Source: an uncultured Pseudomonadota bacterium (GTDB lineage Bacteria > Pseudomonadota > Gammaproteobacteria > Burkholderiales > Thiobacillaceae). Taken from it: a DNA stretch of 64,000 bases. The stretch lies in NCBI GenBank assembly GCA_903835655.1, contig CAILNT010000015.1, positions 1 to 64,000 on the forward strand. Direction: 5' to 3'. Of the stretch, positions 59,654-64,000 are shown piece by piece. The position numbers were made by a program, and so were the translations under genes. Within the stretch, counting starts at the first letter, position 1. Every line of letters starts with the position of its first letter. Below the pieces are notes generated by a model. The model searched no databases. It was not told the origin of the DNA and saw only the letters and a program-made list of their open reading frames with translations.

Positions 59654-61626
59654 GCGCGTGCTCCGGCTTGGGCGTATACGGAGGCAACCGCCTTCCTCAG
59701 CGAGAGCCGGTAACGCCGGTCCGAGGCCGCGAGGAAACCGCCCAGAGCCAGCAGGGCGCCCCCCAGCCAGAGCCAGTTGATGAAAGGCTTGTAATAGACC
59801 CGCACGGCCCAGGCGCCGCCGTCCAGAGGCTCACCCAGGGAAACGTAGATGTCGCGCAGGAAGTTGGGGTCGATCGCCGCCTCGGTCATGGGCATTCCCG
59901 AGGCGTTGTAGGTGCGCTTTTCCGGGTAGAGCAAGGCCACCCTGCTGCCATTCCGGCTGACTTCGATTTCGCCGCGCGCAGCGACATAGTTTGGACCGGG
60001 TACCTGGCTCACCCCCTGGAAGACAAAGCTGTAGCCGGCCAGTTCCACATGCTCGCCCGGCGACATCTTCACGTCGCGCTCGGTCTGGTAGTTGGCCACC
60101 ACGGTGATGCCAGCCACGCCCAGGGCGATGCCGAAATGCGCGATCTGCATGCCCCAGTAAGAGCGCGGCAGCCCGGACAAGCGTCCGAACAAGCCCCCCT
60201 GGCTGTGTTTGAGGCGTTCACGAAAGCCCTCGATCACGGTCAGGGCGATCCAGGTCGACAGCATCAGGCCCAGGCTGACCCAGACGTTGAAGCCCTTCTG
60301 GGTGAGCGGCACGATCAGGCCCACCGCCAGGGAAATTGCCAGCGCCCATTTCAGGCGCGTGGCCAGATCGGGGAGGCTGGCCTGCTTCCAGCGCAGCAGC
60401 GGACCCACGCCCATAAGGAAGAACGCGGGCGCCATCACGGGCACGAACACCGCGTTGAAGTAGGGTGGGCCGACGGAAATCTTGCCCAGTCCCAGGGTAT
60501 CCATGAGCAGCGGGTACAGGGTGCCCAGAAGCACGGTACCCAGGGCGGCGAGCAGGATGACGTTGTTGGCCAGCAGCAAGGCCTCGCGGGAAAACCAGGT
60601 GAAGCCGCCACCGCTCAACATCCTGGGGGCGCGCCAGGCGAAGAGAGCCAGCGAGCCGCCGATCACCACGCCCAGGAAACCGAGGATGAACACCCCGCGC
60701 GCCGGATCGGTGGCAAACGCATGGATGGAAGACAGTACGCCGGAGCGCACCAGGAAGGTACCCAGCAGCGAGAGCGAGAAGGCGGCGATGGCCATCAGCA
60801 CGGTCCAGGCCTTGAAGGCTCCACGCTTCTCCGTCACCGCCAGGGAGTGGATCAGGGCGGTCCCGGCCAGCCAGGGCATGAAGGAAGCGTTCTCGGTCGG
60901 ATCCCAGAACCACCAGCCGCCCCAGCCCAGTTCCTTGTAAGCCCACCAGCTTCCCAGGGTGATGCCGCCGGAGAGGAACATCCAGGCCACGGTGGTCCAG
61001 GGACGCGACCAGCGTGCCCAGGCGGCGTCCATCTTGCCCGAAAGCAGCGCGGCGATGGCAAAGGCGAAGGCGACCGAGAAACCGACGTAGCCCATGTAGA
61101 GCATGGGCGGGTGCATCACCATGCCGGGGTCCTGCAGCAAGGGGTTAAGGTCGTTGCCGTCGGCGGGTATGGGGAACTGGCGCAGGAAGGGATTGGAGGT
61201 AATCAGCATGAACGCCAGGAAACCGACGGAAATCAGGCCCATGACGCCGACCACCCGCGACACCATCTCGTCCGGCAGGTGGCGCGAGAACACCGTCACC
61301 GCTGTGGTCCAGAAACCGAGAATCAGCGCCCACAGCAGGATGGAACCTTCATGCGAGCCCCAGGTGGCGGTCAGGCAGTAGATCTTGGGCAACTGCGAGA
61401 AGGAGTTGTGCGCCACGTTGATCACCGAAAAATCGTGGCTGATGAAGGAGTAGGCCAGGCAGCCGAAGGCGATGGCGACAAAGGCGAACTGCCCCTGCGC
61501 GGCCGGTCGCGCCACCGCCATCAAGGTGGCATTGCCGCGGTGCGCGCCGATCAGCGGCAGGATGGACTGGATGAGCGCGAGCAGTAGCGCGACGATGAGG
61601 GCGAAATTGCCTAGTTCTGGGATCAT
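59650..61626 (-). CDS. ccmF: heme lyase subunit CcmF
   Basis: Polytopic 658-residue protein that joins heme from CcmE to apocytochrome c. The WWD signature is GWGGWWFWDPTENASFMPW, flanked by His-bearing segments (HPPMLYMGYVGF). About 15 membrane helices are visible, plus a large periplasmic loop near 550-620. It starts 12 bases after the hicA stop; in other bacteria ccmF follows ccmE directly. Confidence 0.96.
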   Translation of the reverse strand: MIPELGNFALIVALLLALIQSILPLIGAHRGNATLMAVARPAAQGQFAFVAIAFGCLAYSFISHDFSVINVAHNSFSQLPKIYCLTATWGSHEGSILLWALILGFWTTAVTVFSRHLPDEMVSRVVGVMGLISVGFLAFMLITSNPFLRQFPIPADGNDLNPLLQDPGMVMHPPMLYMGYVGFSVAFAFAIAALLSGKMDAAWARWSRPWTTVAWMFLSGGITLGSWWAYKELGWGGWWFWDPTENASFMPWLAGTALIHSLAVTEKRGAFKAWTVLMAIAAFSLSLLGTFLVRSGVLSSIHAFATDPARGVFILGFLGVVIGGSLALFAWRAPRMLSGGGFTWFSREALLLANNVILLAALGTVLLGTLYPLLMDTLGLGKISVGPPYFNAVFVPVMAPAFFLMGVGPLLRWKQASLPDLATRLKWALAISLAVGLIVPLTQKGFNVWVSLGLMLSTWIALTVIEGFRERLKHSQGGLFGRLSGLPRSYWGMQIAHFGIALGVAGITVVANYQTERDVKMSPGEHVELAGYSFVFQGVSQVPGPNYVAARGEIEVSRNGSRVALLYPEKRTYNASGMPMTEAAIDPNFLRDIYVSLGEPLDGGAWAVRVYYKPFINWLWLGGALLALGGFLAASDRRYRLSLRKAVASVYAQAGARA

Positions 61627-61638
61627 GAATTCTCCTGA

Positions 61639-61848
61639 TTAGCGCTGCTGGAACAGGGCTTCGATGGTCAAGCCGATATCTTTGGCGATTTGCCGAGGCA
61701 GGATCGGTGAACTATCCCGTCCAGCGTGAAAGGGGACGGTCGTCGAGCGACCATCCTGATGTCGGTATTGCTGATGGGAGCCGCGCTGGCGAACCATTTC
61801 AAAACCAGCCCGCGCGGGCATGGAGCACCCGGCTGGCTGCCCATTCAA
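61639..61848 (-). CDS. hicA: HicA-family toxin (mRNA interferase-like), unusual N-terminus
   Basis: A 69-residue protein with the HicA double-stranded RNA-binding-like core AGFEMVRQRGSHQQYRHQDGR, including the catalytic His in GSH, and the C-terminal TVPFHAGRDSSP..IAKDIGLTIEAL. The first 13 residues do not look like the usual first helix. Translation must begin at TTG (61848) overlapping the hicB stop; the ATG at 61844 is in a different frame. One reading frame away, the same DNA reads RVLHARAG, closer to the expected helix, so compensating frameshifts may have altered the start. Activity is uncertain. Confidence 0.75.
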   Translation of the reverse strand: MNGQPAGCSMPARAGFEMVRQRGSHQQYRHQDGRSTTVPFHAGRDSSPILPRQIAKDIGLTIEALFQQR

Positions 61849-62054
61849 GCGACCACCACCATCTGGGTGCCGACGAATTCCGCATCGAATCGAGGATCGC
61901 CATCCTTCAGCGACATGGCGATGACTGCGCTCGGGTCGACATTGAGCTCATCCAACGTGGCCCCTTGGCTGTGCGCGCCAGTGTAGCCCGGGACGTACCC
62001 GACGCGGGGCCCGGTCTCCATGCAAGGTTCGACGAGCGCCATGTAGTTCTTCAC
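61845..62054 (-). CDS. hicB: HicB-family antitoxin
   Basis: A 69-residue single-domain HicB partner: KNYMALVEPC, VGYVPGYTGAHSQGATLDEL. No DNA-binding domain follows, as in the short class of HicB. A GTG at 62054 has GAGG 8 bases upstream; a GTG at 62063 is in frame but has no spacing for it. The gene starts directly after ccmE. Order is antitoxin-toxin. Confidence 0.8.
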   Translation of the reverse strand: MKNYMALVEPCMETGPRVGYVPGYTGAHSQGATLDELNVDPSAVIAMSLKDGDPRFDAEFVGTQMVVVA

Positions 62055-62064
62055 GTCACTCACC

Positions 62065-62508
62065 TCACTTCACCAGCGTCTTGGCTCTTTGTGCCTTCTC
62101 GATGGCGCTCGCCGCCTCGGGAGGCATGTAGTTCTCGTCGTGCTTGGCCAACACCTGGGTGGCTGTGAACCGGCCATCGGCGCCGAGCCGGCCTTCTGCC
62201 ACCACGCCCTTGCCTTCCTTGAACAGGTCGGGAAGGATGCCTTTGTAGGCCACGTTCATGGACTTTACGGTGTCGGTCACCACGAAATGCGAGGTGAGGC
62301 CATCGGCGTCGCGCCGCAGGCTGCCCTTTTCCACCAGGCCGCCGATGCGGAAGGCTCGCCCGGTGGGCGCCTCGCCCTTCTCGACTTGCGTCGGCGTGAA
62401 GAAGAACACCAGATTGCTCTGGAAGGCGTTGAGGATGAGGGCGGCGGCGATACCGACGCCGCAAAGCCCCAGGACGATGAACAGCAGTTTCTTGTGGCGC
62501 GACTTCAC
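62065..62508 (-). CDS. ccmE: heme chaperone CcmE
   Basis: Bitopic 147-residue protein that carries heme covalently to CcmF. One membrane helix (about 8-28) is followed by a beta-barrel domain. The heme-binding His is in [11 protein letters not shown]. It starts with GTG, overlapping the ccmD stop as GTGA, with GGGGAAG upstream. The open frame runs far upstream but is a shadow of ccmC. Confidence 0.95.
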   Translation of the reverse strand: MKSRHKKLLFIVLGLCGVGIAAALILNAFQSNLVFFFTPTQVEKGEAPTGRAFRIGGLVEKGSLRRDADGLTSHFVVTDTVKSMNVAYKGILPDLFKEGKGVVAEGRLGADGRFTATQVLAKHDENYMPPEAASAIEKAQRAKTLVK

Positions 62509-62696
62509 GATTCTTCCCCTTGCAGGGACGCTGTCCACTGCTGCATGCGTTTCAGTTCGCGACGCGTTTCCGCCGCGGCGCGTTTCAACAGGATGACTTC
62601 GATCAGGACGGCGGCGGCGGTGACGCCGTACGAACCCCATACGTAGAGCCCGTAGCCCCCCATGTTCCAGAAGTCGGACCAGCTTGCCCAATTCAT
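62505..62696 (-). CDS. ccmD: heme exporter subunit CcmD
   Basis: A 63-residue single-helix protein that helps release holo-CcmE from the CcmABC complex. It has [21 protein letters not shown] and a charged C-terminal tail. It follows the ccmC stop directly. Confidence 0.92.
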   Translation of the reverse strand: MNWASWSDFWNMGGYGLYVWGSYGVTAAAVLIEVILLKRAAAETRRELKRMQQWTASLQGEES

Positions 62697-63431
62697 TCAA
62701 CTCTCCTTGGCCAGAATCGCCTTGACCCATTCGCTCTGGCGTTCGCGTTCCAGGATGATGCGGCGCACGCGAACCAGAGCCACGGCGATGGTATACAGCC
62801 AGGCGGCGATGGCCAGCACCAGCATGCCCAGCAGCATGGTCTTGGCCATGCTGGGAGCCTTCATCAGGTTGATGGACGAGCCCTGGTGCAGGGTGTTCCA
62901 CCACTTCACCGAGAAATAGATGATGGGCACGTTGATCGCGCCGATCAGCGTCAGCAGGGAACCGGCGCGGTCGCCGCGACGGATGTCGTCGATCGCGGCC
63001 CACAAGGCGATGATGCCGACATAGAGAAACAGCAGGATCAGCTCTGAAGTCAGGCGAGCATCCCAAACCCACCACGCACCCCACATGGGCTTGCCCCAGA
63101 AGGCCCCGCTCCACAGTGCGATGAAGGTAAACATCGCGCCGGTGGGCGCGAGCGCGCGCGCCATCATGAATGACAAGCGGGTATTGAAAGCCAGGCCGAT
63201 GGCGCCCCAGAAGGCCATCACCAGATAGATGAACATCGACATCCAGGCCGCCGGCACGTGGATGAAGATGATGCGGTAGGCCTCGCCCTGCTGAAAATCG
63301 GTGGGCGCCTGGAAGAAGCCGATGTACAGCCCCCAGAGGGTGAATAGGCCCGCGCCCCAGGCGAACCAGGGGATGAGGCGCCCAGCCAGGGTGTAGAAAT
63401 GGGCAGGGGAGGCAAAGGTATAGAGGTTCAT
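62697..63431 (-). CDS. ccmC: heme handling protein CcmC
   Basis: Six-helix membrane protein of 244 residues that loads heme onto CcmE. The WWD motif is [17 protein letters not shown], with conserved His in FIHVPAAW and WNTLHQG. The ATG at 63431 is preferred; a GTG at 63446 (MDKRR...) is in frame. It starts 17 bases after the ccmB stop. Confidence 0.95.
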   Translation of the reverse strand: MNLYTFASPAHFYTLAGRLIPWFAWGAGLFTLWGLYIGFFQAPTDFQQGEAYRIIFIHVPAAWMSMFIYLVMAFWGAIGLAFNTRLSFMMARALAPTGAMFTFIALWSGAFWGKPMWGAWWVWDARLTSELILLFLYVGIIALWAAIDDIRRGDRAGSLLTLIGAINVPIIYFSVKWWNTLHQGSSINLMKAPSMAKTMLLGMLVLAIAAWLYTIAVALVRVRRIILERERQSEWVKAILAKES

Positions 63432-63448
63432 TCGACGCTTATCCACGC

Positions 63449-64000
63449 TTATTCGAGTGAGACACGTAAGGCCGCAGCGGCTATCCAGGGCGCAATCATA
63501 AGGGAAAGAACCAGAAACGCGCCCAACAAGGACAACTGTGCCTCGGCTCCGGTTCCCGCCATCACACCATCGACCGCACCGGCGCCGAAGATGAGCGCGG
63601 GCACGTAGAGCGGCAGAATCAGGAGCGTCAGCAAGACGCCACCGCCGCGCAGACCCAGGGTGAGGGCCGCGCCGACCCCGCCCAGCAGGGAGAGGATGGG
63701 CGTACCCAGGAGCAGGGAGATTTCCAGCACCCGAATCGCCTCCCAGCTCAGATTGAACTGGACGCCCAATACGGGCGCGACCAGCAGCAGCGGAATGCCG
63801 TAGATCAGCCAGTGCGCCAGGGACTTGCCCAGCACCAGCAACACGGTGGGCTCGGGCGAGAGCACCATGTGTTCCAGGCTGCCATCGTGGTGATCATCGG
63901 CGAACAGGCGCGCCAGCGACAGCAGCGAGGCCAGCGTGGCGGCCACCCACAGGACGCCCGGGCCAATGCGCACCAGCATGGCGGGCTCCGGCCCGACGCC
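63449..64000 (-). CDS. ccmB: heme exporter permease CcmB, 5' end outside window
   Basis: C-terminal 183 residues of a six-helix ABC permease. The segment GVGPEPAMLVRIGPGVLWVAATLASLLSL, DHHDGSLEHMVLSPEP and LGKSLAHWLIYGIPLLL are typical of CcmB. The frame stays open to the window end, so the ATG at 63979 is internal. CcmA, the ATPase, is expected just beyond. Confidence 0.93.
   Translation of the reverse strand, partial: GVGPEPAMLVRIGPGVLWVAATLASLLSLARLFADDHHDGSLEHMVLSPEPTVLLVLGKSLAHWLIYGIPLLLVAPVLGVQFNLSWEAIRVLEISLLLGTPILSLLGGVGAALTLGLRGGGVLLTLLILPLYVPALIFGAGAVDGVMAGTGAEAQLSLLGAFLVLSLMIAPWIAAAALRVSLE

Noticed and set aside
59668-61587. 639-residue open frame on the plus strand
   Set aside because: It is exactly antisense to ccmF, and its translation is rich in Gly, Gln, His and Arg with no motif. 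It is a high-GC shadow.

Overview
The window is about 64 kb of GC-rich, gene-dense chromosome from a betaproteobacterium. The gene set fits the Nitrosomonadales or Rhodocyclales side of the class: ABC-F YbiT, aroB-dgt, hemCDXY, ubiD, a full System I cytochrome c maturation cluster, OxyR with the Cys199/Cys208 pair, and a chromosomal MSHA pilus cluster. This assignment is inference from gene content and protein style; no rRNA or tRNA gene was seen.

Layout. 1-1531: the end of a branched-chain amino acid ABC operon (livF) and a 2-Cys peroxiredoxin with a strong terminator. 1541-7886: a signalling block with a PAS-GGDEF-EAL protein and a CheB-CheR-PAS fusion, divergent from a FixJ-like regulator whose receiver acidic pocket is altered. 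7896-11357: pilU, an NAD-dependent epimerase-like gene, a ferredoxin-type flavin reductase and a monothiol glutaredoxin. 11434-13803: a large repeat-containing lipoprotein. 13974-33885: a hybrid histidine kinase followed by the MSHA pilus cluster, all on the minus strand and transcribed in the order mshE-G, mshA-C-D-O-P-Q-I-I2-J-K-L-M-N, then the kinase. 33999-36704: trmL, a soluble CZB chemoreceptor and oxyR. 36685-41366: a five-gene minus-strand operon (lipoprotein, ubiD, two tandem cyclic-nucleotide-binding/rhodanese paralogues, ankyrin protein). 41723-44881: a four-gene plus-strand cassette of unrecognised proteins that looks accessory. 44912-52635: ybiT, an orphan polysaccharide-type ABC permease, aroB-dgt-glycosyltransferase, a small His/Asp-rich exported protein and an MFS transporter. 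52607-55804: hemC-D-X and a short hemY. 55868-57313: a thioredoxin-fold protein and a PfkB kinase. 57421-64000: ccmB (cut by the window end)-C-D-E-hicB-hicA-F-G-H-I.

How it fits together. The main theme is surface attachment and its control. The MSHA cluster encodes the extension ATPase MshE, which carries two MshEN c-di-GMP-binding motifs; GGDEF/EAL and sensor proteins lie nearby, a CRP-type palindrome sits upstream of the major pilin, and MshQ is a 1415-residue protein built from two families of tandem repeats. The second theme is redox and heme: peroxiredoxin, OxyR, glutaredoxin, heme synthesis and cytochrome c maturation.

Most unusual signals. (1) Degenerate heptanucleotide tandem repeats occupy the start region of at least six msh genes and encode their variable leader peptides. 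(2) A REP-like palindrome occurs as a four-arm element at 13859-13920, and a related form was captured inside mshN and triplicated in frame. (3) A HicB-HicA module sits inside the ccm operon. (4) hemY is truncated against an MFS gene that has no ordinary start codon for its conserved first helix. (5) The 41.7-44.9 kb cassette encodes a protein with a long amphipathic helical half and a glycine-rich half.
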